Notes: generated by a model not told the origin, from the letters alone. A stretch of 64,000 nt of DNA from Anodontia alba (GCA_964016985.1 OZ024828.1:28154581-28218580), one strand, 5' to 3'. Shown: positions 44,257 to 54,702, counted from the first letter of the stretch. Made by a program: numbers and translations.

Positions 44257-46675
44257 AGCTCGCCTGTACGAAGTACAAGGAGAGCTATTGTAGTCACCCC
44301 GGTCGTTTGCATTTGCGTTTGCGTTCCCGTTCCCGTCACACTGCGTTAAAGTTTTTCAAATGCTTATATCTCAACAGTCACTCCTCACAGAGGCATCAAA
44401 TTTGGAACTTAGGTACCTTGGAGGGTCTTCTGAGATTCCAAGATAATAAAGCCCTGGGTTCATGCCCCTGGGTGGGGCTAGGGGTCAGAATCTAGGACAC
44501 CTTTGTAATACTGTGTTAAAGTTTTTCAAATTCTAATATCTTGACTTTCACTCCTCATAGAGCATTCATATTTAGAATTTGGGTACCTGGAGGAGTCTTC
44601 TGAGATTCCAAAAGAACATACCCCTGGGTTCATACCTCAGGGTGGGCCTTGGAGTGGGGCTAGGGGTCAAAATCTAGGACACATTTGTAAAATCTTATAT
44701 GCCTACAGGTTATAGACACAACTGGTTATACATCAGCTAATTATGTGACATCGGTTTAAGTGTAAGAGAGTGAAGGTCATGGTGACCTACATTTTACGGT
44801 CCAGGTCACCTAGATTTCACGGTCCAGTGATTTTGCCTTATATCTTGAATACTATTTGTTGGATAAATGTCACACCTGGGATATTACTTCCATGTGACCA
44901 AATGAATGACCACTTACTATATCTAGGTCATTGTGACCTATATTTCATGGTTCAGTGATTTTGCCTTATATCTTGAATACTATTTGTTGGATAAATGTCA
45001 CACCTGGGATATTAGTTCCTTGTGACCCGATTATTGACGTCAAAATATATCTCTGTTGGTGTGACCTATATTTCATGGTTCAGTGATTTTGCCTTATATC
45101 TTGAATACTATTTGTTGGATAAATGTCACACCTGGGATATTACTTCCATGTGACCCAATGAATGACCACTTACTATATCTAGGTCATTGTGACCTATATT
45201 TCATGGTTCAGTGATTTTGCCTTATATCTTGAATACTATTTGTTGGATAAATGTCACACCTGGGATATTAGTTCCTTGTGACCTGATTATTGACGTCAGA
45301 ATATATCTCTGTTGATGTGACCTATATTTCATGGTTCAGTGATTTTAGCTTATATCTTGAATATATTTGTTGGATAAATGTCACACCTGGGATATTAGTT
45401 CCTTGTGACCCGATTATTGACGTCAAAATATATCTCTTTTGGTGTGACCTATATTTCATGGTTCAGTGATTTTGCCTTATATCTTGAATACTATTTGTTG
45501 GATAAATGTCACACCTGGGATATTAGTTCCATGTGACCCAATGAATGACCACTTACTATATCTAGGTCATTGTGACCTATATTTCATGGTTCAGTCATTT
45601 TGCCTTATATCTTGAATACTATTTGTTGGATAAATGTCACACCTGGGATATTAGTTCCTTGTGACCCGATTATTGACGTCAAAATATATCTCTGTTGGTG
45701 TGACCTATATTTCATGATTCAATGATTTTGCCTTATATCTTGAATACTATTTGTTGGATAAATGTCACACCTGGGATATTAGTTCCATGTGACCCAATGA
45801 ATGACCACTTACTATATCTAGGTCATTGTGACCTATATTTCATGGTTCAGTGATTTTGCCTTATATCTTGAATACTATTTGTTGGATAAATATCACACCT
45901 GGGATATTAGTTCCTTGTGACCCGATTATTGACGACAAAATATATCTCTGTTGGTGTGACCTATATTTCATGGTTCAGTGATTTTGCCTTATATCTTGAA
46001 TACTAATGTCACACCTGGGATATTAGTTCCTTGTGACCCGATTATTGACGTCAAATATATCTCTGTTGGTGTGACCTATATTTCATGGTTCAGTGATTTT
46101 GCCTTATATCTTGAATACTATTTGTTGGATAAATGTCACACCTGGGATATTAGTTCCATGTGACCCAATGAATGACCACTTACTATATCTAGGTCATTGT
46201 GACCTATATTTCATGGTTCAATGATTTTGCCTTATATCTTGAATACTATTTGTTGGATAAATGTCACACCTGGGATATTAGTTCCTTGTGACCCGATTAT
46301 TGACGTCAAAATATATCTCTGTTGGTGTGACCTATATTTCATGGTTCAATGGTTTTGCCTTATATCTTGAATACTATTTGTTGGATAAATGTCACACCTG
46401 GGATATTAGTTCCATGTGACCCAATGAATGACCACTTACTATATCTAGGTCATTGTGACCTATATTTCATGCTTCAATGATTTTGCCTTTTATTTGTATT
46501 ACTATTTCATGGAGAATTGTCATACCTGGATTATTATATCTATGTGACAAAATGATTTACATACAAATACATCTAGGTCAGTGTGACCTATATTATATGG
46601 CTTAATGATAAAAATGTTACAATATAAAATGTACCCAGCAGGCGAGCTCGCTGTCCTACGACAGCTCTTGTCTAG
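44257..46675 (+). mobile_element. HINE-like element with AGCTCGCCTG ends
   Basis: 5' AGCTCGCCTG (44,257-44,266); 3' CAGGCGAGCT (46,639-46,648), then hairpin GCTGTCCTACGACAGC (46,650-46,665) and TCTTGTCTAG. The head is partly hairpinned (CTGTACGAAGTACAAGG). Behind it are two units with GTTAAAGTTTTTCAAATKC, then the 128-bp array. No coding capacity is seen. Confidence 0.8.
44765..46610 (+). repeat. 128-bp tandem array, ~14 units of two alternating types
   Basis: GTGACCTATATTTCATGGTT recurs about every 128 bp from 44,934 to 46,455. One type continues TTAGTTCCTTGTGACCCG and ATTATTGACGTCAAAATATA; the other TTCCATGTGACCCAATGAAT and ATATCTAGGTCATTGTGACC. They alternate in most of the array, giving a ~256-bp dimer. 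One unit near 45,960-46,070 lacks ~14 bases. Confidence 0.9.
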
Positions 46676-46807
46676 TTAAATAATAACTAAAAAATGAAGC
46701 CCCATGAACCACCAACCAGGGAAAGCTGAATAGCATGTCCCTTTGCTTTTCTTTGCAAAAGGTGGGGGACAACATGGCTTTTGTTGCTCTTTTTGCTTTA
46801 CACACAG

Positions 46808-46859
46808 CATTAAGAGCCTGGAAACAGAACTCATAAGCCTAGTTAATATAAACAAGCAG
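46808..46859 (+). pseudogene. E1 block: exon-like relic at 46.8 kb
   Basis: TTTTTGCTTTACACACAG precedes CATTAAGAGCCTGG and the block ends AATATAAACAAGCAG before GTAAAACAATC. The frame ending CTA GTT AAT ATA AAC AAG CAG (LVNINKQ) is open from ATT AAG AGC CTG onward. A compact copy, a few bases shorter than the others. Confidence 0.45.
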
Positions 46860-46971
46860 GTAAAACAATCACATGTCTGTTGTATTAGAGTAAGGCATCA
46901 CTGTAAAAGCATGTACTGAGCGCCCTGATGGTCAGACAGTGTATTTAAATGATTTTTGAAAGCATCATTAA

Positions 46972-47196
46972 CCCGTTTTAGTCAGGAAACCCCCAAAAGG
47001 GCAATTGGCAAACAGTGCAGACCCAGATCAGATGTCACAGAATGCAGCATCTGATCAGGGTCTATGTTGTTTTCATTAAAAACAGGAACTTCTATAAAAC
47101 ATAGTAAGAATAAAAACTGGACAGACACCCTGCTACTGGAAACAGACTAGTCCAAACAAAGAGTTGTGCTAGAAGACTCCACTCGACATAAATGGG
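46972..47196 (+). mobile_element. C-type TTAA MITE
   Basis: TTAA flanks at 46,968-46,971 and 47,197-47,200. CCCGTTTTAGTCAGGAAACCC ... CGACATAAATGGG. Core GTGCAGACCCAGATCAGATG and its inverted arm. Confidence 0.78.
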
Positions 47197-47230
47197 TTAA
47201 AACCAAATGCACTCAACTACCATTTAAGCA

Positions 47231-47820
47231 CTCCTAGGCTCCACAGCGCAGTCAGTAACATGTCTTACTAGGGTCTCAAGTTCTAACCCCAGTTCAGCCA
47301 TGTAACTTCTGTGCAGATTGATCATGAAATAATTTCTATGGTCAGTTTCCCCACTTCCGTTAAATCAAGAAGGGCAGTTGTCAGTTACTGGCAAAAGATT
47401 GTGCACAATTTACTGGTTAACTGCTTAGAGGACTAAGTCTGTCCAGGAGGGGGTGGTTAGGTGAGGCAAAGGTGGCGTGTATCTTACGTCACCGGGGTGT
47501 CCACATTATATTGGCTTAGAGTTGGGCAAGGCCTGCTATTCTTGCAGCAGGTAAGGGTAGAGGGGGAATGTTTTTATTTCTTCCATTTCTTCACTTTCAT
47601 TCATTTTCCTCTCTCTCCCCATCCCTCTCTTTTATCTCCTCTACTATCTCTTCTATTTCTCTTCTCCTTTTCTCTGGGAGACAACACATTATGACCCACA
47701 AGGGTTGACATGTCGTTAAACCCTAACACAAACAAAAGTCTGAAAAGTGTTGAGTAGGTTAAATGACCAGCTCGAGATGGCCTTAACTGTGTTGACTGGA
47801 CAGTAAAACTCAAAATTGGA
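47231..47820 (+). mobile_element. Diverged SINE1 with different head, split by SINE3
   Basis: ACAGCGCAGTCAGTAAC and CAAGTTCTAACCCCAG stand where the A and B boxes should be; the body follows from GATTGATCATGAAATAATTTC. It is cut at AAGTCTG and resumes at 47,736, ending GTTGACTGGACAGTAAAACTC. Confidence 0.65.
47442..47735 (+). mobile_element. SINE3 copy inside SINE1
   Basis: The short target duplication AAGTCTG is at 47,435-47,441 and 47,736-47,742. Head GGGTGGTTAGGTGAGGCAAAG, GGGGTGTCCACATTATATTGG, GCAGCAGGTAAGGGTAGAGG, a CT-rich middle, and tail ACCCACAAGGGTTGACATGTC/GTTAAACCC. The head is not an obvious tRNA. Confidence 0.7.
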
Positions 47821-47911
47821 TCAAAAGGTGGGTAAAATGTATATTCGCATATTCCAAAGGATCATCTCTGTTCTGTGATAATTGGACTTACCATTACAGT
47901 CATTTCAATAC

Positions 47912-48018
47912 CCCAGCTAGCATTCTACGTAAATCTACATTGGACCGTCATCAGCCCGTCAGCTACCCTGACGGGCCGATGACGGCCCGATATAGATTTA
48001 CGTAGAATGCTGACTGGG
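47912..48018. mobile_element. Palindromic element, ~50-bp arms
   Basis: CCAGCTAGCATTCTACGTAAAT and ATTTACGTAGAATGCTGACTGGG are inverted. Inner arms GACCGTCATCAGCCCGTCAG and CTGACGGGCCGATGACGGCC enclose a TACC loop. GC-rich compared with the surroundings. Confidence 0.75.
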
Positions 48019-48208
48019 TACTAAACTAAGCTAATATACCATTTTGATGCAAATGACCCTCATGGGTTGACAGGTCATTAAACCCAAACTCATCATCATC
48101 ATTTGTGATAATTGTTCAGTTTGTAGATCATCTGCTTTGCATGGTCCCTGTGGAGTCCATCAAAGACTTTAAAAGATGGGATTAGTTGATCTGTCTCTTT
48201 TATGTTAG

Positions 48209-48262
48209 ACATTAAGAAAGTAAAGGTAGGAATTAGAACTGATACACCTGGTCAGTATAGAA
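48209..48262 (+). pseudogene. E1 block: exon-like relic at 48.2 kb
   Basis: TCTCTTTTATGTTAG precedes ACATTAAGAAAGTAAAGGTAGG; GATACACCTGGTCAGTATAG follows. The donor is lost (ATAGAAAATGAG instead of ATCAAGCAGGT). The intron-like text ATGTCATGTCTATGG continues as at the other copies until the Tc1 insertion. Confidence 0.4.
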
Positions 48263-48460
48263 AATGAGATGATCTTTCATGTCATGTCTATGGCCTAATA
48301 TACTACTCAAAATTTGCTAAGGATCACTTTTTTGACGTTCATATTATCACCATATATAATCAAATTGCTACTAAAGGTAAATCGATGTTCGGGCCTCATA
48401 AACGTGAAATTCAGTTATTGATTTGACATGTACATTTTGCATGAGAAGCATGGGAAGAGG

Positions 48461-48768
48461 GCCGGCCTCGGTGGCTCAGTTGGATACGTGTCTGACTGGA
48501 GACCAGGAGGTCGCAGGTTCGATCCCCGCCGAGGTCGGCAACATTCTTTCGTGGAGATTGGTCATGAAATATTTTCTACAGTCATTCTCTCCCTTCCGCT
48601 GATTAAAGAAGGGCAGTTGTCAGTTTCTGGCGACAGAATGTGCACAATACTCACAGGTTAACCGCTTAGAGGACTAAATCTGCCCAGTAAACGTGTGTTT
48701 AGCTAAACTGACCGTGCTTGACATGACCCATTGGGTTGACTGGGCCGTAAAACCTCAACACAAACAAA
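48461..48768 (+). mobile_element. SINE1 copy inside the Tc1-like element
   Basis: The target duplication CATGGGAAGAGG is at 48,449-48,460 and 48,769-48,780. Head GGCCTCGGTGGCTCAGTTGG, B box GCAGGTTCGATCCCC (closest to canonical GGTTCGANNCC in the window). It is younger than the transposon. Confidence 0.93.
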
Positions 48769-48891
48769 CATGGGAAGAGGCCTACCAGTGAAAATCTTTG
48801 ATTTATGATCATTTGCCTTCATGTACATGTGTACCTGAAACAAGGTTTTGCTTGTGTTATTGTCAAATTTTGATCGAATTTAACATAAGGT

Positions 48892-49931
48892 ATGGCAGAC
48901 CGACAAGTTAGGCGTCATCTAAGGGAAGAAGAGATGAATAGGGGCATTGGAATGCTTGAGGCTGTGTTGTCACAGAGGGAGGTTGCTCGTGTTCTTGGGG
49001 TGTCCCAGAGCGTTGTCTCAAGAATGTGGACTCGATTCCATTTGACTGGAAACGTAATGCATCAGCACGCCAGAGGTCGTGAACGCTCAACAACTCGAGC
49101 TCAAGACCGATTTATCGCTCTACAAGCCCGACGTCACCAGTTCAGCAACGCAACAACGTTACGTAGTGAATTGCAGAATGCTACCGGTGTTCGTTTAAGT
49201 ACGCAGACCATTAGAAATCGGTTGCATGAAGCTGGCTTGAGGTCATGATGACCTGCAATACGCATTCCATTGACACGACACCATGTTCAGGAGCGTTTAG
49301 AATGGGCACGAGATCATGTTACGTGGGCCCTTAATGACTGGACCCCCATTCTTTTCACTGATGAGTCCAGGTTTTGTGTGGACTTCACTGACAGGCGGGC
49401 TAGGGTCTGGAGGATGCGAAATGAACGTTTTGCTGAAGTTTGTATTGTTGAGCATGATTGCTATGGCGGGGGTTCAGTTATGGTGTGGGCGGGAATTAGC
49501 GCTCAGGGGAAAACGGACCTGCATGTCATCGATAACGGCACACTGACGGCAGAGAGGTACGTCAATGAAATTTTGGATGTTCGTGTTCGCCCATATGCAG
49601 GTGCTATAGGTCCTGATTTCATTCTGATGGATGATAATGCCGTACACATAGGGCCCGCATCACTAACCGGTACCTTGAGCAAGCTGCAGTTGTGCGATTG
49701 GTTTGGCCAGCGAGATCCCCTGATTTAAATCCCATAGAACATGCATGGGATATGCTGCAGAAAGCCATTTCTTCTCGCCAGGTCCAACCAGCAACTGTCC
49801 GGGAGCTCAGAGAGGTTCTCATTGAGGAGTGGGCCCAGCTTCCTCAGCATAAGCTTCGTAGACTTAATGGTAGCATGCGATGGCGATGTCAGGCCGTAAT
49901 CAATGCCCACAGGCACCATACACACTATTAA
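48892..49931 (+). pseudogene. Tc1-like transposase, disabled
   Basis: Start ATG at 48,892 (MADRQVRRHLREEEMNRGIG). Helix-turn-helix (QREVARVLGVSQSVVSRMW, residues ~28-46), second DNA-binding half to ~118. The catalytic triad is at FTDESRF, LMDDNA and SPDLNPIEHAWD, i.e. DDE type. Damage: a TGA TGA pair at 49,246-49,251 where relatives have Arg codons (CGA to TGA, CpG decay), and a one-base loss near 49,640 that shifts frame before the last part (RLVWPARSPDLN). It would cut and paste at TA. Length in one frame would be ~345 residues, normal. Confidence 0.9.
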
Positions 49932-50279
49932 CTAAGCTAAAACTAACAGACTAGTGATTTTCCTGATTTTCAGATTTCCGCCAGCAATCCTAAAAATGTT
50001 GATTTTCTACCCTTACGTTCCATCCACCATATTCACGCATCAATGAACACTTACTTGGCCATTACTTTATTAAAAATGAATTCTTAAATGAATAACGCTT
50101 CCAAAAATGATCTAATTTCTCATGTCATTTCAATCTATTAAAAGTAGTAGACATTATAAAATGTGATCCTTAGCAAACTTTGAGTAGTATATATTTCAGA
50201 GAGATAACTATAAAAGCATTCAGTAAGCTCTGATTAGGTTCAGACTGTCTGTTGTAACTGAGAGGGTTTCAGCTGTATA

Positions 50280-50350
50280 TGTAAATAGTGCAGACCCAGA
50301 TCAGACTGCTGAAGGAGAAGTCTGATCAGCATCCACACTGTTTGCCATTC
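50280..50350 (+). mobile_element. Palindromic MITE core
   Basis: AGTGCAGACCCAGATCAGAC and CATCCACACTGTTTGCC around GCTGAAGGAG: a core of the B/D families without ends. Confidence 0.5.
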
Positions 50351-50404
50351 CACTGGGCAAAAATTTTAGGAACAACTGCATAAAAAGCAAAAAGCAAAAT
50401 TTAA

Positions 50405-50603
50405 CCCTTGTCCTGCTGAACCCGAATGTCTTTGCAAACAGTTTAGATCCAGATCAGTTGGCTTCTGAAGAAGCCATCTGATCAGAATCTGCACTGTTTG
50501 TCACTCTGGATTTGAATTTAAATCAACAATCTGGATCAAGTAATCTGATTGGCTGAAAATTAGAAATGGGCATGGCATCTTAATTTATTCAGCATGACAA
50601 GGG
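50405..50603 (+). mobile_element. A-type TTAA MITE, intact
   Basis: TTAA lies at 50,401-50,404 and 50,604-50,607. CCCTTGTCCTGCTGAACCCG ... GCATGACAAGGG. The palindrome GATCCAGATCAGTTGGCTTC is intact. Confidence 0.85.
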
Positions 50604-50666
50604 TTAAGCCAAGTAAAGTATGGAATAAAATGTTGGAAATTTTAGGATATTTGCTATATGTTACAG

Positions 50667-50767
50667 GGGTAGGGATGCTATTTACCAAGCTGACAGTTTT
50701 GTTGCTAGAGTATGTGGTTGTCATTGGTGATTGGCCCAACACACAGTCATTTTCAGGAGCAATAATG
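50667..50767 (+). pseudogene. E2 block: exon-like relic, copy 3
   Basis: ATATGTTACAG precedes GGGTAGGGATGCTATTTACC; the end AATAATG precedes GTATGTACC. The reading is disrupted, but borders and length agree with the other copies. Confidence 0.42.
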
Positions 50768-50859
50768 GTATGTACCACAGACTTTTTTTTCTGCACTGTC
50801 ATTCACTTTATCCTTCATCCTCACTATTACCTTCAGAGATACTGTCATGATGTGAGTAC

Positions 50860-51360
50860 TTAAACCACCTTAAAACTAAATGAAGTAGAGTTAGGAATCA
50901 GAACTGATATGCCTGGTCAGTATAAAAAAAGTGGGTAAATGTCCATGTCATGTCTGTGGTTTAATATTATGGAAAGGCGTGCATTTAGCCCACTTTTACT
51001 GTCAGATACTGTCATGGTGTAACTGATTATTTAAAGCACTTTATAACTAAAAGAAAGTAAAGTTAGGAATCAGAACTGGTAGGTCAGTATAAAAAGCCGG
51101 TAAATTTCCATGTCATGTCTGTGGTGTAATATTCTGTAGCATGCATTGAGTCCACTTTTACCATCAGACACTGTCATGGTGTAACTGAATATCTTAACTA
51201 AATTATTTAACTAAAAGAAAGTAAAGTTAGGAATCAGAACTGGTATAAAAAGCATGTAAATTTACCTGACATGTCGGTGGTGTAATATTGTGGTGTGGCA
51301 TGTACTGAGCCCACTGTTACCTTCAGACATTTTCTTGGTGAACTCCTTACTTAAACCACT
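50860..51360 (+). repeat. Three tandem ~170-bp units each with an E1 block
   Basis: GTTAGGAATCAGAACTG recurs near 50,890, 51,060 and 51,228, each followed by GTATAAAAA, a GTAAATKT donor-like site and CCATGTCATGTCTGTGGTG. The blocks end with CAGACACTGTCATGGTGTAACTG-like text. So E1 plus its following intron-like sequence was duplicated locally. All three have stops. Confidence 0.6.
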
Positions 51361-51668
51361 ATTGCATAAAAAGCAGTGCCACACGTCATTAACAGCCATG
51401 CATTAACTGGCGAAAAGCCATGTATTAACAAGGCAATTCACAATTGTTAATGCAAGGCTATGCAACTTTCAATATGCCTGTACCGGGGCCACATAATTGC
51501 TGCCGTCATGAGATGTGTAGTGCCCGGCCCTTGAATGAGCATAGTCTGTGGAAATTGCATTTGCAAGACATCATTGAAATGGAGAAACAAAATAGTGCAG
51601 GAAATAACGCGAAATGTAGCAAATGTTTTTCATTTTTATGCAATAATAGCGATCGAACAAGGTTATTC

Positions 51669-51772
51669 AATGCATCAACATTCGCCAGGTCCCTTGGGAG
51701 GTGTTGAAAACCGCAGCCTTCGGCCTCAGTTTTCAACACCTCCCACAGGACCTGGCGAAAGTTAATGCATGA
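51669..51772. mobile_element. Palindrome, ~46-bp arms
   Basis: ATGCATCAACATTCGCCAGGTC and GACCTGGCGAAAGTTAATGCAT flank GGGAGGTGTTGAAAACCG / TTTTCAACACCTCCC around GCAGCCTTCGGCC. Almost fully self-complementary. Confidence 0.75.
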
Positions 51773-51956
51773 AAAACCATGTTTGATCCCTATATTATAA
51801 ATAAAAGAAGACGAGGCCCTTCTTAGATGTATACCCCTACATGTTTTCATGGAGAAATAAGAATAATATCAATCATTTCTTCATTTAAAAAAGTGCCTCA
51901 TCTAAAGCTCAAGCCTCTTACAGCCCAATCAATCCAATGGTATCATATAGAGAGCG

Positions 51957-52040
51957 GTCACATTTGGGAAAGCCAAGATCTGCTTAAGGATGGTCAGGTG
52001 ATTTTCCCAGGGTTCTCCGGTTTTCGCCCACACTGTTACT
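51957..52040 (+). mobile_element. SINE2 central fragment
   Basis: CACATTTGGGAAAGCCAAGA, GGTCAGGTGATTTTCCCAGG and TTCTCCGGTTTTCGCCCAC match the middle of the full copies at 52,463 and 58,822. It lacks head and tail. Confidence 0.7.
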
Positions 52041-52257
52041 AAGCCATTAACCAGTGCATATTCTCTCACCAGAAACTGGCAACTGCCTTTCTTGAAACAG
52101 CAGAAGGGAGAGAATGACCATTGAAAATATTTTATGATCAATCTCCACAAAAGAATATTGCTGACTTGGTAGAGATTGAACCTGCAACCTCCAGTCAGAC
52201 GCACATCCTCCTGATCTTTAGTTAGATGCTCATCCAACTGAGACACTGAGGCCAGCC
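52041..52257 (-). mobile_element. SINE1 copy, reverse orientation, 3' truncated
   Basis: Reading down from 52,257: GGCCTCAGTGTCTCAGTTGG head, then body to TGAGAGAATATGCACTGGTT. The 3' GTAAAACC tail is absent; it joins a SINE2 fragment instead. Confidence 0.8.
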
Positions 52258-52305
52258 CTGTTCTGGAGCAATGAAATGTTCTGTCCTTTGTGTGATATTA
52301 AATTG

Positions 52306-52455
52306 AAGGTATGATATTACAGTGAGGGTATGATATTACAGTGAGGGTATGATACTACAGTGAGGGTATGATATTACAGTGAGGGTATGATATTACAGTA
52401 AGGTCCGATATTACAGTAAGGTCCGATATTACAGTGAGGCCCAATATTACAGTGC
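52306..52455 (+). repeat. 19-bp minisatellite, ~8 units
   Basis: GAGGGTATGATATTACAGT and variants (AAGGTCCGATATTACAGT) repeat head to tail. The SINE2 that follows inserted just beyond the array. Confidence 0.9.
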
Positions 52456-52462
52456 TGCCTGA

Positions 52463-52714
52463 GCAAGGCCCCGTAGCCTAGTGGACAGGAGAGTTGACTC
52501 TTAATCCATTAGGTTAGATTTCTCACCACTGAGGTTCGAGCCTTCCTCAGGTCACATTTGGGAAAGCCAAGACTGCTTAAGGATGGTCAGGTGATTTTCC
52601 CCAGGTTCACCGGTTTTTGCCCACCTTTGATTAACGATCAGCTCGATATGAGTGAAATATTATTAAAAGGGCAGTAAAACCGAAAAAAACAAAACAACAA
52701 AAACAACAAAGAAA
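52463..52714 (+). mobile_element. SINE2 copy with 14-bp target duplication
   Basis: ACAGTGCTGCCTGA stands at 52,449-52,462 and 52,715-52,728. Head CCCGTAGCCTAGTGGACAGG (A box) and GGTTCGAGCC (B box); body GGTCAGGTGATTTTCCCCAG, GTTCACCGG; tail CTCGATATGAGTGAAATATT and GCAGTAAAACC. A tRNA-derived SINE different from SINE1. Confidence 0.9.
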
Positions 52715-52864
52715 ACAGTGCTGCCTGATATGACATTGCTGCTTGATATTACAGTGAGGCAGCACTGTAAAAGTGAGTGTTGAGATCCTTGTTGCGTTCA
52801 GACACTGTTATGATGTAACTGATTGTGAAAAAGTACTGCTAGACAGCAAAACTTACCAACCCAT

Positions 52865-53162
52865 TGCCAGCCTCGGTGGCTCAGCTGGATGCGACTGGAG
52901 ACCAGGAGGTCGCGGGTTCAACCTCCACCGAAGTCGGTAACATTCTTTCGTGGAAATTGATCATGAAGTATTTTCTACGGTCATTCTCTCCCTTCCGCTG
53001 ATTCAAGAAGGGCAGTTGTCAGTTTCTGGCGAAAGAATGTGCACAATACTGGTTAACCGCTTAGAGGACTAAGTCTGCCCAGTAAACGTGTGGTTAGGTA
53101 AACTGACTGCGCTCGACATGACCCCATTAGGTTGACTGGGCCGTAAAAACCTCAACACAAAC
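52865..53162 (+). mobile_element. SINE1 copy with 16-bp target duplication
   Basis: AAACTTACCAACCCAT lies at 52,849-52,864 and 53,163-53,178. Head GCCTCGGTGGCTCAGCTGG, B box GCGGGTTCAACCTCC; a few bases missing in the head (GGATGCGACTGG). Confidence 0.93.
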
Positions 53163-53250
53163 AAACTTACCAACCCATCCATCAATCATCACTTTTGCTC
53201 TTTTTATTGGTGTTGGATTTTCATTTTTTGTATTGCTTAGTATTTTGCAG

Positions 53251-53347
53251 AGATAAACCAAGTATGTTAATTACCAGGCTGACTGTCGCATGTTGCTGAT
53301 TGGTCTTGCAGGCACTACAAAGATGACAGAAATGTTCTTGAACAATG
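53251..53347 (+). pseudogene. E2 block: exon-like relic, copy 4
   Basis: AGTATTTTGCAG precedes AGATAAACCAAGTATGTT; the end AACAATG precedes GTATGTACC. Phase 0 reads R-stop-TKYVNYQADCRMLLIGLAG then TTKMTEMFLNN: one stop at codon two, otherwise open. It is slightly shortened in the middle relative to the 33.4-kb copy. Confidence 0.5.
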
Positions 53348-53371
53348 GTATGTACCTAACTCTATTCTTGC

Positions 53372-53568
53372 TAAGCATGACATGCCCCATCTTAGCAAAC
53401 AGTGTAGATCCAGATCAGTTGGCTTCTGAAGAAGCCAGCTGATCTGGATCTGCACTGTTTATCATTAAATATATGAATTTCTATCAAAAACCCGGATCAA
53501 GTAATCTGATTGGCTGGAAATTAGAAGTGGGCATGGCATCTTAATTTATTCAGCTTGAGAAGGGCTAA
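53372..53568 (+). mobile_element. A-type MITE
   Basis: AACAGTGTAGATCCAGATCAG, the inverted arm, AATCTGATTGGCTGGAAATTAG and TTATTCAGCTTGAGAAGGG. The left end is degraded and the right flank is CTAA. Confidence 0.7.
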
Positions 53569-53699
53569 GATACCTGAACTCCTTAACATACTTGCTAAAA
53601 AAATGACTAACTTATGTAGTGGAAAAGTGTAGCTGATCTACTATGCCAAAGAAGGGATGACAAATAAAAACAGAAAATCGTAGCACAGATTTGACACCA

Positions 53700-53815
53700 T
53701 CAAGTTGTACCACATCTGACCGGTTCATAGGTTTGAATCCTACTGAAGGCAGGATTTAGCTTATCTGTATGGTGCTTTATTGCACAGTGCATTTCATCAT
53801 CACCCTTATGTTTTC
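53700..53815 (+). mobile_element. SINE-like fragment
   Basis: CATAGGTTTGAATCCTACTG (B-box-like) and TTTATTGCACAGTGCATTTCATC recall the fragment at 20,083. The head is missing. Confidence 0.4.
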
Positions 53816-53867
53816 AAGGAGAAATAAGAAAAAAAGTATTAGCACTCTCTGGTTGAAAATCGGTCCT

Positions 53868-54150
53868 TACATTTTGAAAACACGCCTATTCTAGTATATT
53901 GAATATTTCACCACCAAAAACTGAAAGTTTTCAGATAAAAATTCTGATATTTTTTTCATATTTCTGCTCAAAACATAGATTTTGGGTACTCATTAGAACC
54001 GCCTCATTGAGGTGGTTCTAAGGAGTACCCACAATCTATGTGTTTGAGCAGAAATTAGAAAAAATAATGTATACCCCTGTAAAAACCAGTTTTACTATAT
54101 AAAAGTGGGGTTTAAGAGGGTCAAAATTATATAGGTGTGTTTCCTGATGA
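53868..54150 (+). mobile_element. E-type MITE, near complete
   Basis: CATTTTGAAAACACGCCTATTC ... ATAGGTGTGTTTCCTGATG. Palindrome GGGTACTCATTAGAACCGCC / GGTGGTTCTAAGGAGTACCC. Confidence 0.75.
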
Positions 54151-54230
54151 TCTGGAACTATGCATAGGACTTGAATACTGCTGAAAGAGACATAAAACAG
54201 CATTTCCCCATCCTCATCATCGTGTTCTAT

Positions 54231-54620
54231 ATTTACCCTAAATATTTGGACACCTTAAATACAACCATACTTGTCCTAAATTTTGAACAACTTTGTTTAC
54301 CTCCTGATAATATGTGTGAAAAAGTACTGGATGAGTGGCAAACTAATCAGATTTGTATGGTGTCTGATCTGGGTCTACACTGTTTGCTAAGGCTTGTCTG
54401 CCCCAATACTTACTTTATTACGGTAAATGTCCTAAAATTTCAAACACTTTCTTCCATACCATTTTGCCCAAATTATACAGCTATTTCTTGAAATACTTAG
54501 TGGAATGGCAAACAGTGTAGACCCTGATCAGATCTGATCTGGGTCTGCACTCTTTGCATGTCATTTTATTGGCAACTTCGGTGTAGGAAATTTTAGGACA
54601 TTACTGTATGGTAACCAGTT
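54231..54620. mobile_element. Two adjacent B-type MITE relics
   Basis: AACCATACTTGTCCTAAATTTTG begins and GAAATTTTAGGACATTACTG ends the block. Cores GGGTCTACACTGTTTGC (54,370) and AAACAGTGTAGACCCTGATC (54,510) lie on either side. Confidence 0.55.
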
Positions 54621-54661
54621 GCTTGCACATATGGTAACCAAATGCTGCAAGCAACATTAAC

Positions 54662-54671
54662 CCTCACCCCC

Positions 54672-54702
<31 letters not shown>

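Larger units (their letters stand above)
48301..50189 (+). mobile_element. Complete Tc1-like DNA transposon, inactive
   Basis: 27-bp inverted ends (TACTACTCAAAATTTGCTAA and GGATCAC) with one mismatch; TA duplicated at 48,299-48,300 and 50,190-50,191. It encodes one transposase (48,892-49,931) and carries a SINE1 in its 5' non-coding part. Without the SINE the element is about 1.57 kb, normal for Tc1-like elements. Confidence 0.92.

Noticed and set aside
44765..46610. CRISPR-like array (128-bp regular repeats)
   Set aside because: There are no short repeats with unique spacers; units are contiguous and alternate between two types inside an animal mobile element.
49725..49925. Antisense frames over the Tc1-like transposase
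   Set aside because: Shadows of the transposase coding strand.
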